From: Rhizobium oryziradicis
Lineage (GTDB): Bacteria > Pseudomonadota > Alphaproteobacteria > Rhizobiales > Rhizobiaceae
Direction: 5' to 3'
Length of the DNA: 64,000 nucleotides
NCBI RefSeq assembly: GCF_001939045.1
Contig: NZ_MKIM01000021.1
Coordinates: 1-64,000, forward strand
The position numbers were made by a program, and so were the translations under genes. The notes under the pieces were generated by a model. It saw only the letters and a list, made by a program, of their open reading frames with translations. It was not told the DNA's origin and searched no databases. Each line of letters begins with the position of its first letter. Positions within the stretch are counted from its first letter, which is position 1. Shown one piece after another: positions 7,848 to 19,074 of this stretch.

Positions 7848-9056
7848 TCAGCCCCGGGGCTGCAGCAAGGACAGTATGACCGTGGATGCGGATAGGATCG
7901 CGGTAAGAGTTAAGGGTCCCGTAGCGCCATAAGTGTCCAAGACAAAGCCTCCAACAACCGCGCCGATAGTAATCGCCACCTGGAACGAGGTTACCATAAG
8001 ACTGCCCGCCGCCTCTAGCGCGTCGGGCGCGGCGCGGGACAGATTGGTTGGCAGAACGACGGGTGCCATGCCGAAGGCGAAGCCCCACACCGCGGCGAAG
8101 CAGAAGGCAACACCGATGTGCACGCCCCAAAGTAACAACGCAAAGGCCGCAAACGCCATCAATGCGGCAGTGACCGCGAGGGCAATGCGGACATTGGCAT
8201 CGGCCATCCGACCGCCGGCGATGTTACCGATCACAGCGGCGACACCAAATCCGAGCAGCGCCAGGGCAATCGGCCCGGTTGTCAGGAGCGTAACCTGTTC
8301 GAGGAAGGGGCGCACATAGACTGAACCAGCGAAATGCCCCGTCATTAGCAAGAGGATAGCAAGCATCCCAATCTGGATACCACGCCGCCGTGTCAGCCGG
8401 AAGACGTCGGCGAGGCTATTGCTTGTGGTTGCAGGCAGAGTCGGCAAGCTAAGCCACTGCATCAACATGGCAAATACGGCCAGCCCCGCAGTCATGGCCA
8501 TGGCGATGCGCCAACCCAGCCAGTTGCTGATTAGTGCACCCATCGAAGGTGCTGCAATGGTGGCGAGCGAGACGCCAAGAGTGACGATCGCCATGCCCCG
8601 GCCTGTCGCATTCGCCCCAACTAGTCTTGCTACGACGGCAACTGAGAGCGCCCAGAAAGCGCTGAGTGCGACGCCCAGCCCGGCTCGACCTAACAACAAT
8701 ATCCAAAAATCGGTCGCATTTGCCGCAAGAATGTTGGAGCCGACAGCCAAGGCGCTCAGACCAACGAGCACCGTCTTGCGGTTCAGTCGACCAATCAGCA
8801 CATTGCTCAATATTGCCGTCACGGCACCCACAGAGGCGGTGGCGGTCACGACCTGTCCGGCCACTCCCTCGCTGACGCCGAGATCACGCGCCATTGGTGT
8901 CAACAGGCCTGCAGGCATAAACTCGGCCGACACCAGAGCAAAGCTGGTGGCTGCCATTGAAAGGACCGCGAACCAGGTGGCCCGGCTCCACACGGCTGGC
9001 GTATCGGCATCGGGATCGATCACCCCGCTTTCAAGCTGGAATGTAGTGTCCGTCAT
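7848..9056 (-). CDS. MFS transporter of the DHA1 (AraJ/YdhP-like) drug or sugar efflux type
   Basis: This 402-residue inner-membrane protein has about 12 hydrophobic segments. The early stretch FALVSAEFMPAGLLTPMARDLGVSEGVAGQ is typical of the DHA1 efflux group (AraJ, YdhP, SotB, CmlA relatives). The conserved loop LIGRLNRKTVLVGL lies between segments 2 and 3. An export role, for drugs or sugars, is the family expectation. It follows an AraC regulator on the same strand by 59 bases and is probably controlled by it. Confidence 0.85.
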   Translation of the reverse strand: MTDTTFQLESGVIDPDADTPAVWSRATWFAVLSMAATSFALVSAEFMPAGLLTPMARDLGVSEGVAGQVVTATASVGAVTAILSNVLIGRLNRKTVLVGLSALAVGSNILAANATDFWILLLGRAGLGVALSAFWALSVAVVARLVGANATGRGMAIVTLGVSLATIAAPSMGALISNWLGWRIAMAMTAGLAVFAMLMQWLSLPTLPATTSNSLADVFRLTRRRGIQIGMLAILLLMTGHFAGSVYVRPFLEQVTLLTTGPIALALLGFGVAAVIGNIAGGRMADANVRIALAVTAALMAFAAFALLLWGVHIGVAFCFAAVWGFAFGMAPVVLPTNLSRAAPDALEAAGSLMVTSFQVAITIGAVVGGFVLDTYGATGPLTLTAILSASTVILSLLQPRG

Positions 9057-9115
9057 TGAGATGTCTCCAAGAGTTGGAGCTCTTTATAGACGGGTTTTCT
9101 CGGATGCGATGTATC

Positions 9116-10102
9116 CTAAACTCCGAAATCCATGTCCGTTCGTCCGGAAATTGTGCGTCGCACAGCGCCGGGCGAGACACTGGTAATTCGCTTGAACGCA
9201 CGAGCGAAGGATGCCTCGGACTCGTAGCCTAACCGGGTAGCGACGTCGGCAACCGACATGCCGCTTTGGCTCAACAATTCGCGGGCAACCTGCATACGCA
9301 ACCGGGCGAGATAGTGTACAGCACCTTCCCCTAAAATAGCGCTGAAGCGCTCCGCGAAAATCGAGCGCGATTGACCTGCCACAGTAGCAAGTCTTTCCAG
9401 CGTCCAGTTATGGCCGGGATCTCGGTGCATGGCTGCCAGAGCGCGACCTATATTGGGGTCGCGGATGGCGGCGAGCCAACCGGTTGTCGGGGCGCCCGTG
9501 CAATTGACCCAGCAGCGGATGAGCCGCGCTGTAAGTAGGTCCGCCATTCGCGATAATATTGTGGCGCTGCCCATCTGTGGATGGGTCGCTTCTGCCGTCA
9601 TAGCTGCCAACAAGGGACCAACAATTGGGTCATTGCTGGCCACGTCACAGCTCTTGATGATTGGCGGCATCAAAGAGATCAACGGATCGAGGGCACAAAC
9701 GCCCAAGGCCATCGAACCGCAGAAAAGGGTGCTTGTTTCGCCTGTGCCTTCCCGCACAACTTCGCAAACGTTGCCTCCCAACTTGGTTACCTGACATTCG
9801 TTGAGAGAGTCGCCGACAACGTCCGGTGCGCTGGCAAGCCGATGGGGAATGCCTTGCGGCAGCAGCACCAGATCGCCATCGCCCAACTCCTGCCAGCCCT
9901 GCGCTTTCGTGTGGATCCAGCATGGACCTTGGCTTACAAAGTGAAAACGAAGCAGCTGTTGTTGCGGAAAGGCGATGCTCCATGGGTGCCGAAGCTCGCA
10001 ACGGCTATAGCTAACGCCGCTCAAGCGAAAGTCTTGCAGGACTTCGCTTAACGCATCCACCGGAATATTTGGCGAAGAAGGCTGGGACGAACGGTCAAAC
10101 AT
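9116..10102 (-). CDS. AraC-family transcriptional regulator with cupin-type sensor
   Basis: This 328-residue protein has an N-terminal cupin-like domain (about 1-190; GDGDLVLLPQGIPHRLAS) and a C-terminal AraC double HTH (about 225-320). The latter includes WTLERLATVAGQSRSIFAERFSAILG and SVADVATRLGYESEASFARAFKRITSVSPGAVRR. This is the arrangement of AraC regulators paired with MFS exporters. The downstream gene is such an exporter, which makes it the likely target. The inducer is unknown. Confidence 0.88.
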   Translation of the reverse strand: MFDRSSQPSSPNIPVDALSEVLQDFRLSGVSYSRCELRHPWSIAFPQQQLLRFHFVSQGPCWIHTKAQGWQELGDGDLVLLPQGIPHRLASAPDVVGDSLNECQVTKLGGNVCEVVREGTGETSTLFCGSMALGVCALDPLISLMPPIIKSCDVASNDPIVGPLLAAMTAEATHPQMGSATILSRMADLLTARLIRCWVNCTGAPTTGWLAAIRDPNIGRALAAMHRDPGHNWTLERLATVAGQSRSIFAERFSAILGEGAVHYLARLRMQVARELLSQSGMSVADVATRLGYESEASFARAFKRITSVSPGAVRRTISGRTDMDFGV

Positions 10103-10490
10103 TTATGTATTATAAATGCCAATCGTCCGATAGGCAATTGGGAACAGAGCCTGTGCCCTGCCATTCTCATTTCCGCCACGGACTATCCTTTCCAGACAGG
10201 CCAAGTTTCTGGCCAGTCTACGGATACCGCGCCGGGAGAATTTTCTTGTGACAGGCTGCCGGTTCAAATCCCTTCAAGAGCAGAGCATTCTTGGTTATCC
10301 TTCGGCAAAGGGCATGGATACCAGCGAGGACTTCTATAAGCCCCTTTGAGCGTAAAGGCAGGACGATGCGGGATCGCATGACCTTGGGTAACAGGTTACG
10401 GGCAAGCAGCCGGTAAGGCTTGGATCCAGTTATCCCCTGTGAATTCAGCACAGACAAATCATAGGTGTTGACGACGATTTAAACTTGTCT
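10103..10490. other. Intergenic stretch with an unassigned open frame
   Basis: No convincing gene is seen here. A minus-strand frame at 10218-10457 (79 residues, rich in Leu and Arg, starting at TTG) has some protein-like composition but no ribosome site or family that I recognise. It could be a decayed gene fragment. The AraC promoter must lie near 10103-10160. Confidence 0.35.
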
Positions 10491-10503
10491 ACTATATCTA
10501 GTG
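10468..10503 (+). promoter_or_regulatory. Putative promoter of the nrd operon, overlapping a possible NrdR box
   Basis: TTGACG (10468-10473) could be a -35 element and the TATA-rich core of ACTATATCTAGTG (10491-10503) a -10 element. The same ACTATATCTAGTG resembles a degenerate NrdR box, the repressor site common before ribonucleotide reductase genes. The riboswitch begins immediately downstream, which fits a start near 10503. The elements are inferred by eye. Confidence 0.4.
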
Positions 10504-10506
10504 TTC

Positions 10507-10688
10507 AAGGTTCCTTTAGATTCGTGTTTGAATGAAGGGCTAAGACGGGAATTCGGTAGCGGGCATGATGTCCGTGAAGCCGAGGCTGCCCCCGCAACTG
10601 TGAACGGCGAGTGCCTTATCCATCATGCCACTGGGTTTCCCGGGAAGGCGGAGAAGGTGCAGTGAACCGTGAGCCAGGAGACCTGCCT
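10507..10688 (+). promoter_or_regulatory. Cobalamin (B12) riboswitch
   Basis: The conserved pieces of the adenosylcobalamin riboswitch occur in order. They are a 5' GGTTCC segment, GACGGGAATTCGGT, the core GAGGCTGCCCCCGCAACTGTG, GCCACTGGGTTTCCCGGGAAGG, and the B12 box GAGCCAGGAGACCTGCC (near 10671-10687). It lies 260 bases before nrdH. In bacteria, B12 binding usually terminates transcription or hides the ribosome site of B12-independent isozymes. Here it would repress the class Ib reductase when cobalamin, and so a B12-dependent reductase, is available. The expression platform is probably in 10689-10949. Confidence 0.93.
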
Positions 10689-10949
10689 TGATCGATACGT
10701 CCACTGGCGGGGTGTCCGGAAGGGTGCGGCATTTTGCGTCCGGATGAAGCCGGTCGTGTGTCGTCCTCGCTGCCCCGCTATCTGTCTGCTTCGGGGTGAA
10801 GGCCATGAAACCAAAATTCCAGATCATCGCTGATCCGTAGTCGTTTCGACCGCGGCTAATCGTTCCGTCTATCTCCACCACTGTCTTTTCCACTCCGGTC
10901 TGATGTCAGGCTGGGCATATCTTTCTGCGTCCAGCATCACGAGGAAATC
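10689..10949 (+). other. Leader between riboswitch and nrdH
   Basis: This untranslated leader holds no recognised gene. It contains GC-rich complementary pieces such as CCCCG near 10775 and CGGGG near 10794, which could form the terminator or sequestering arm of the riboswitch. The ribosome site GAGGAAATC precedes the nrdH ATG. Confidence 0.5.
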
Positions 10950-11171
10950 ATGTCGATCACTGTCTATTCCAAGCCTGCCTGCGTTCAATGCACTGCTACC
11001 ACCCGCGCCCTTGACCGACAGGGGATCGACTACACGCTCGTCGACGTCTCCGAAGACGCACAGGCTTTCGCGCTGGTGCAGGATCTCGGTTACCGTCAGG
11101 TTCCGGTGGTCATTGCCGGAGAGCAGCATTGGGCGGGCTTCCGTCCCGATATGATCAGCGCGCTCGCCTGA
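10950..11171 (+). CDS. nrdH: Glutaredoxin-like NrdH redox protein
   Basis: This 73-residue protein has the NrdH redox motif CVQC (Cys11, Cys14) and the thioredoxin-fold end [21 protein letters not shown]. NrdH donates electrons to the class Ib ribonucleotide reductase NrdEF and is itself reduced by thioredoxin reductase. It is the first gene of nrdHIEF behind the B12 riboswitch. The length and the WAGFRPD ending are typical of the family. Confidence 0.95.
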   Translation: MSITVYSKPACVQCTATTRALDRQGIDYTLVDVSEDAQAFALVQDLGYRQVPVVIAGEQHWAGFRPDMISALA

Positions 11172-11182
11172 GGTCAGGCCCC

Positions 11183-11568
11183 GTGGGCGGTCTCGTCTAT
11201 TTTTCCAGCACGTCGGAGAACACCCGTCGTTTTGTTGAGAAGCTCGGAGCAGACGGGCTGCGTCTGCCGATCGATGCGACGGACGAGCCGCCTCGGGTCA
11301 ACGCGCCCTTCATCCTCGTCACGCCCACCTATGGCGGCGGCGGTGACAAGGGAGCGGTGCCAAAGCCGGTCATCCGCTTTCTCAACAATCCGGACAATCG
11401 AAGCCTGATCCGCGGCGTGATCGCCGCTGGCAACACAAATTTCGGCGAGGCCTACGGGCGCGCCGGCAAGATCATCGCCGACAAATGTGGTGTGCCGCTT
11501 CTCTACCGGTTCGAGCTTCTCGGAACGCAAGAGGACGTGATCGCCGTTAGACAGGGACTGGAACGATT

Positions 11569-11581
<13 letters not shown>
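11183..11581 (+). CDS. nrdI: Flavodoxin-like ribonucleotide reductase maturase NrdI
   Basis: This 132-residue flavoprotein starts at GTG 11183, 11 bases after the nrdH stop and behind TGAGGTCAGG. An in-frame earlier start would overlap nrdH. It shows [18 protein letters not shown] for the FMN phosphate and the family signature [23 protein letters not shown], then [18 protein letters not shown]. NrdI supplies superoxide or oxidant to build the dimanganese-tyrosyl cofactor of NrdF. Its 3' end overlaps the nrdE start by 13 bases. Confidence 0.94.
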
Positions 11582-14729
<3,148 letters not shown>

Positions 14730-14776
14730 AGCGCGTATGAAAGACAAGACGAAAACTATCCATAGGAGGAATACCC

Positions 14777-15871
14777 ATGCCAACACCACCCTTTCGTGCC
14801 GACCACGTCGGCAGCCTTCTGCGCCCCCGCCGCATTGCCGAAGCCCGGCACGCCCATGCGTCCGCCGCCGAACTGCGGGCCGTCGAAGATGCCGAGATTC
14901 CGTCCCTTATCAAGATGCAGGAGGATGTCGGCCTCAAGGTTGTAACCGATGGCGAAGCACGCCGTGCCTTCTGGCATTTTGATTTCATGGGCATGCTGGA
15001 TGGCATGGACATGGAGACCCGGGGCGAAGGCGTGCAATTTCATGGAACGCAGATTCCGCCCGTGCATCCCGTCATCAATAGCAAGCTCGGCTTTCCGGCC
15101 GATCACCCGATGCTGGAACATTTCACCTTCGTGAAAGACCACACCAGCGTATGCCCGAAAATCTCTATTCCGGGACCGTCATGCGTGCACTTTCGAACCG
15201 CCCCGGCCGATGTACGCCCAGCGGAATATAAGGATCCGGACCATCTCTTCGCCGATATTGCCCGGACCTACAAACAGGCGGTGGCCGCCTATTACGCTGC
15301 GGGTTGCCGCTATCTTCAGCTCGACGATATCTTTTTCGCTTATCTCGGCGATCCTAACCAGCGTGAACAGCGCAGGGCGATGGGGCAGGATCCGGACTGG
15401 TTGATCGACCGCTATGCCTGGATGCTGGAAGAAGCAATCAAGGATCGCCCGTCGGACATGGTGATCGGCATGCACATGTGCCGGGGCAATTTTCGCTCCA
15501 CGCATGCCGCATCCGGGGGCTATGATGCCGCAGCCGATGCGATCTTCAACAAGACCAGCGTTGATGTCTACTTCATGGAATATGACACGGACCGCGCTGG
15601 AGGTCTGGAGCCCCTGAAGCTTTTGCCCAAGGGTAGGAAGAGGATCATGGCGGGTTTTATCACCACGAAGACGGGCGAACTGGAAAATCTGGATTCGCTC
15701 CGCCGCCATTTCGACGATGCGGCAAAGTTTGTCGACATCGATCAGCTGGGCATCGCTCCGCAATGCGGTTTTGCATCCACCGAACACGGCAACGCTATCA
15801 GCGAGGACGATCAGAAACGCAAGCTGGAACTGGTGGTGAAGACCGCCAAGGCGATTTGGGGAGAAGCATAA
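14777..15871 (+). CDS. Cobalamin-independent methionine synthase II-like methyltransferase (MetE C-terminal type, YxjG/YxjH-like)
   Basis: This 364-residue protein contains only the catalytic barrel of MetE, as in Bacillus YxjG/YxjH, starting FRADHVGSLLRPRRIAEAR. Zinc ligands are visible as His and Cys in GMHMCRGNF, Glu in VYFMEYD and Cys in APQCGFAST. The family moves a methyl group to homocysteine from donors that need not be polyglutamyl-folate. AGGAGGAAT precedes ATG 14777. It begins 47 bases after nrdF, so it may be read from the B12-riboswitch transcript, which would suit a B12-independent enzyme. The methyl donor is unknown. Confidence 0.8.
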   Translation: MPTPPFRADHVGSLLRPRRIAEARHAHASAAELRAVEDAEIPSLIKMQEDVGLKVVTDGEARRAFWHFDFMGMLDGMDMETRGEGVQFHGTQIPPVHPVINSKLGFPADHPMLEHFTFVKDHTSVCPKISIPGPSCVHFRTAPADVRPAEYKDPDHLFADIARTYKQAVAAYYAAGCRYLQLDDIFFAYLGDPNQREQRRAMGQDPDWLIDRYAWMLEEAIKDRPSDMVIGMHMCRGNFRSTHAASGGYDAAADAIFNKTSVDVYFMEYDTDRAGGLEPLKLLPKGRKRIMAGFITTKTGELENLDSLRRHFDDAAKFVDIDQLGIAPQCGFASTEHGNAISEDDQKRKLELVVKTAKAIWGEA

Positions 15872-15896
15872 AGCGCACTGTCGCTTGCGTGCAGGC

Positions 15897-15962
15897 CTAC
15901 AGCCATGTGCGTTGGCTGATTTCAAGGGCGATATAGCAATCGTTGACACTTGCAGCGCTCAT
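15897..15962 (-). pseudogene. Possible IS110-type transposase N-terminal remnant (21 codons)
   Basis: A 21-codon frame (MSAASVNDCYIALEISQRT plus WL, then TAG) lies behind an excellent ribosome site, GGAGG seven bases before its ATG. The piece YIALEISQRTWL resembles the start of some IS110-family transposases, which begin with a short lead followed by xALELSxxTW. Nothing of the element remains downstream, where the sequence enters the methyltransferase gene. It could instead be an independent small peptide or leader. The assignment rests on about 12 residues. Confidence 0.3.
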
Positions 15963-15981
15963 AATCATCCTCCATAGAAAG

Positions 15982-16019
15982 CACAGGATCAATGACCATT
16001 GTTTGGCATTGATCCTGTG
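15982..16019. terminator. Hairpin between convergent transcription units
   Basis: A perfect 13-bp inverted repeat (CACAGGATCAATG and CATTGATCCTGTG) with a 12-base loop lies between the methyltransferase gene and the 3' end of the long minus-strand operon. On the plus strand ATTTTGTC follows. It probably ends one or both transcripts. Confidence 0.6.
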
Positions 16020-16029
16020 ATTTTGTCGT

Positions 16030-17073
16030 TCACAGCACCTTGACCAATTGCTGCGCTTTGGAAAAATCCGGGGCGTGCCAGCCAAGCCTGGGGGCGATTT
16101 TGGTGACGAAATCATGCAGAATCTGGCTATATTCTTCCAGCTCGAACTCATAGGGTAATTCCAGACGCAGCTCTGAAACCTCATTGAGGATAGGATCGGC
16201 GTGAAGCCATTCTACAATGTCATCGCTGTGACCGACCAGATCCCGAGGATAGAGTGTTCGCCGTGGACCATTGGCATGAAGCGTGCGTTCCAACCGCGCG
16301 TTGGCAAAATCCAGATATTTCCGCCGTGTTGTCGCGCTGGCGCTATCAAGTGGGACAATCACCCGACCGAGCGCCACACGGCTGGCAGTACCGCCCGCGG
16401 CCCGATAGAGACTGAGCTGTCTTGCCTGTGCGACATAAAAATCATCGGTATCTTCGCCAGAGGTGACATTGCCAATCAACAGGTTGAGACCATTGCTGCC
16501 GGCCCATTTTGCCGAGGCAATCGAGCCGCCGCCATACCAGATGCGGTCAATCAGTCCTTTTGCTATAGGATGCAACCTTGGGCGTTGCGGACCAAAGGGC
16601 GTTGCCAATCTCGTGTCCTCGAGCCCGAGATAGCCACTGCGCAGGCTATCAATCAACCGTAGGGCACGGTTGTAGGAAAAGTCGTATGTTGTCCAATCCC
16701 CATCGAAAACCCGGCTGCCCATCAGCTCAATATGGGGCGGCAAGCCAACGCTGACGCCAATGTTGAGCCGTCCGCTGGACAGGACATCGGCCAGTGCCAG
16801 ATCTTCCGCCAGCCGAAAGGGGCTTTCATAGCCAAGGGGAATGACGGCGGTGCCAATTTCGATATGACGGGTGCGTTGGCCTACCGCTGCCAGAAAGACA
16901 GCAGCTGAGGAAATGCCCGGCTCCAGATGTCGATGCCGCACCCAGGCCGAGTTAAAGCCAAGCTGTTCGCCATGCTCAAACAGCTGCAAACTCGCTTCCA
17001 ATCCCGCCAGTGGATTGGAAGCAGAATAGTTTCCGGGGGTCAGAAATCCGATATGATCGATTGCAATGGTCAT
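16030..17073 (-). CDS. LLM-class flavin-dependent oxidoreductase (CmoO/YtmO-like position)
   Basis: This 347-residue protein belongs to the bacterial-luciferase-like fold. HIGFLTPGN, FEHGEQLGFNSAWVRHRHLEPG, RTRHIEIGTAVIPLGYESPFRLAEDLALADVLSSGRLNIGVSVG are the family's early strands. Such enzymes use FMNH2 or F420 to oxygenate or reduce small organics; F420 is unlikely here. It is the last gene of the eight-gene minus-strand operon starting at 25016, 33 bases after the first binding-protein gene. A role in breaking carbon-sulfur bonds is inferred from the operon, not from its residues. Confidence 0.82.
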   Translation of the reverse strand: MTIAIDHIGFLTPGNYSASNPLAGLEASLQLFEHGEQLGFNSAWVRHRHLEPGISSAAVFLAAVGQRTRHIEIGTAVIPLGYESPFRLAEDLALADVLSSGRLNIGVSVGLPPHIELMGSRVFDGDWTTYDFSYNRALRLIDSLRSGYLGLEDTRLATPFGPQRPRLHPIAKGLIDRIWYGGGSIASAKWAGSNGLNLLIGNVTSGEDTDDFYVAQARQLSLYRAAGGTASRVALGRVIVPLDSASATTRRKYLDFANARLERTLHANGPRRTLYPRDLVGHSDDIVEWLHADPILNEVSELRLELPYEFELEEYSQILHDFVTKIAPRLGWHAPDFSKAQQLVKVL

Positions 17074-17106
17074 GGGTGGATCCTATTTCGAGCGATACGG
17101 ATGTCT

Positions 17107-18036
17107 TCAATAAGCAGGCAACCCCGGAGGATTGACCTTCGATTCTGACAGACCTTCCGCAGACAAATTCCAGCGCGCCAGTGCCGCCTGATATTGGCCG
17201 CTGGCGATCAGATCATTGATGGCAATTCGGATGGGCTCAGCCAATCCACTGCCTTTTCGAGTTGTTACGCCAACCTCTGCGGTCAATGGCCAGCCGGCAT
17301 TGACGGTTCCCACCAAGCGCTTGCGGCCAAGGGTTGCAGCCTGCCATGCCTGCACGGCGTTCGGGCCAAAATTGGCATCAGCCCGACCGGATTGCAGCGC
17401 CAGATCCGCCGCAGCATCATCATCGTAATATTGCAGTTCCAGCGGCTTTAGCCCGCTTGCCCTGTTCTGCTTGTCCCATTCCAGCAGAATACGCTCCTGA
17501 ATGGTGCCCGAACTGACGATGATCTTGAGGCCAGCAACATCCTTTGGCTCCTTGATGGATGTGATCGGGCCATCTTTCTTGACGTAAAAGCCGTGCAGCC
17601 CTTGCCTGTAGGTCGAGAAGTCAAACTTTTGCTTGCGCTGTTCAGTCACGCCAACGTTGGAGATCACGGCATCATATTTGCCAGACGTAAGGCCTAGTGG
17701 CCAATCTGCCCAGGCCACAGAGACAAGATCCAGCTTCAGGCCAAGGCTCTCAGCCACCAGCACGGCAAGGTCCGGATCAAAACCAACGACTGTTTTCGCA
17801 TCCGTCGCATAGGCGGTGATTGGTGGAGCGCCGACCGCAACAGCCACTGTCAACACGCCAGCATGGGCGAATTTGTAATCCGCCGAAAGCGCCGAAGCCG
17901 CTTTCGGATCTTTTTGCGTGTGAAGCCTGCCCGGTTGTTCAGGGCTGAGATCAAACTGTTGGGCGTGGAGAGGCGCTGAGACCAAAAGGGTCAAGGCAGC
18001 AGCGGCCAGCGTCCGGGTCGAGCCGAAGATTTTCAT
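17107..18036 (-). CDS. Amino-acid ABC transporter periplasmic binding protein (family 3)
   Basis: This 309-residue protein has a signal peptide (MKIFGSTRTLAAAALTLLVSAPLHA) followed by the two-lobed SBP_bac_3 fold. It shows VVGFDPDLAVLVAESLGLKLDLVSVAWADWPLGLTSGKYDAVISNVGVTEQR, the typical ligand-pocket region of polar amino-acid binders. It is a close paralogue of the gene just upstream at 18080, with matching stretches such as SIKEPKDVAGL. Both serve the fused permease-ATPase in this operon. Two binding proteins for one transporter recall TcyJ/TcyK of Bacillus, which take up cystine and S-substituted cysteines. Confidence 0.88.
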   Translation of the reverse strand: MKIFGSTRTLAAAALTLLVSAPLHAQQFDLSPEQPGRLHTQKDPKAASALSADYKFAHAGVLTVAVAVGAPPITAYATDAKTVVGFDPDLAVLVAESLGLKLDLVSVAWADWPLGLTSGKYDAVISNVGVTEQRKQKFDFSTYRQGLHGFYVKKDGPITSIKEPKDVAGLKIIVSSGTIQERILLEWDKQNRASGLKPLELQYYDDDAAADLALQSGRADANFGPNAVQAWQAATLGRKRLVGTVNAGWPLTAEVGVTTRKGSGLAEPIRIAINDLIASGQYQAALARWNLSAEGLSESKVNPPGLPAY

Positions 18037-18079
18037 GAAGACAACCTCGATGTTAAAAAATGCTGTGGCTCCAATGACG

Positions 18080-19018
18080 TTATGATCCGCTCTTGGGCAG
18101 GCCCGGTGGGTTGGTGCGGCTTTCGGAAATGGCTTCTGCTTCCAGATTCCAGTGTTTCAGCGCCTCAGCATATTTTCCATTTTTAATCAGCGTGTTGGTG
18201 GCAAGGGTCAGTGCGTCGGCAAGGCCCGCGTCTTTTCGGGTCACGGTGGCAATATCTGCCGTCAGCGGCCAACCACCGTTGACAAGCCCCACAAGCTTTG
18301 TATTGCCCTTCACCTGCGACACATAGGCCTGCATCGAATTCGGGTTAAATTGAACATCCGCACGACCTGATTGCAGGGCTAGGTCACGGGCTGCGCTATC
18401 GTCATAATATTGCACGTCAATCGGCTTTAAGCCGGCGGCAACATTTTGACGGTCCCAATCCAGAATGATCTTTTCCTGATTGGTGCCAGCCCCGGTAATC
18501 ACACGAAGACCCGCCACGTCTTTGGGTTCCTTGATGGATGTGATCGGACTATCCTTCTTGGCATAAAAGCCGATCACATCCTTACGGTAAGTGGAAAAAT
18601 CATATTTTTCCTTTCGCTGCTCGGTCACGGTTACGTTGGTGATGACCGCATCATATTTACCGGACGCAATGCCCAAAGGCCAATCTGCCCATGCCACTGG
18701 CACCAGTTCTAGCTGAAGCCCAAGCGAATCCGCCAACAGCTGGGCGAGATCAGGGTCCGCCCCCACAATGGTTTTCGTATCAGACGCGTAGGTGGCAATT
18801 GGTGGATCACCCGGATTGACCGCAACGGTGAACTTGCCCGGCGTCACAAACTTGAAGCCAGGTTTGATGGCCGCAAGTGCTGCCTCATTTTTCTCGGCCC
18901 GGACCCGGTTCGAAATGTCCGGGCTGAGGTTGAATTTTTCGGCTGCCTGCGTGGTGGTCGCAGAAAGGGCTGTGACTGCGGCCAGCGCAAGGCCTGGCAA
19001 AATTGTTCGAATGGTCAT
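18080..19018 (-). CDS. Amino-acid ABC transporter periplasmic binding protein (family 3), paralogue
   Basis: This 312-residue protein starts at ATG 19018, behind GGAGGACGTC; a longer frame lacks a ribosome site. The signal peptide runs to about TTTQAAEKF. The mature part has VVGADPDLAQLLADSLGLQLELVPVAWADWPLGIASGKYDAVITNVTVTEQRKEKYDFSTYRKD. It is closely related to the neighbour at 17107, indicating tandem duplication and later divergence of the ligand site. It lies 56 bases after the permease-ATPase gene in the same operon. Confidence 0.9.
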   Translation of the reverse strand: MTIRTILPGLALAAVTALSATTTQAAEKFNLSPDISNRVRAEKNEAALAAIKPGFKFVTPGKFTVAVNPGDPPIATYASDTKTIVGADPDLAQLLADSLGLQLELVPVAWADWPLGIASGKYDAVITNVTVTEQRKEKYDFSTYRKDVIGFYAKKDSPITSIKEPKDVAGLRVITGAGTNQEKIILDWDRQNVAAGLKPIDVQYYDDSAARDLALQSGRADVQFNPNSMQAYVSQVKGNTKLVGLVNGGWPLTADIATVTRKDAGLADALTLATNTLIKNGKYAEALKHWNLEAEAISESRTNPPGLPKSGS

Positions 19019-19074
19019 GACGTCCTCCAGTGAAAGAATGAGAGATAGAATGTGAGGTCGATGGCGCGCGCCGC

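Noticed and set aside
10250-10290. GGTTCAAATCCC, which resembles the T-loop of a tRNA
   Set aside because: No matching acceptor, D-stem or anticodon stem could be found around it.
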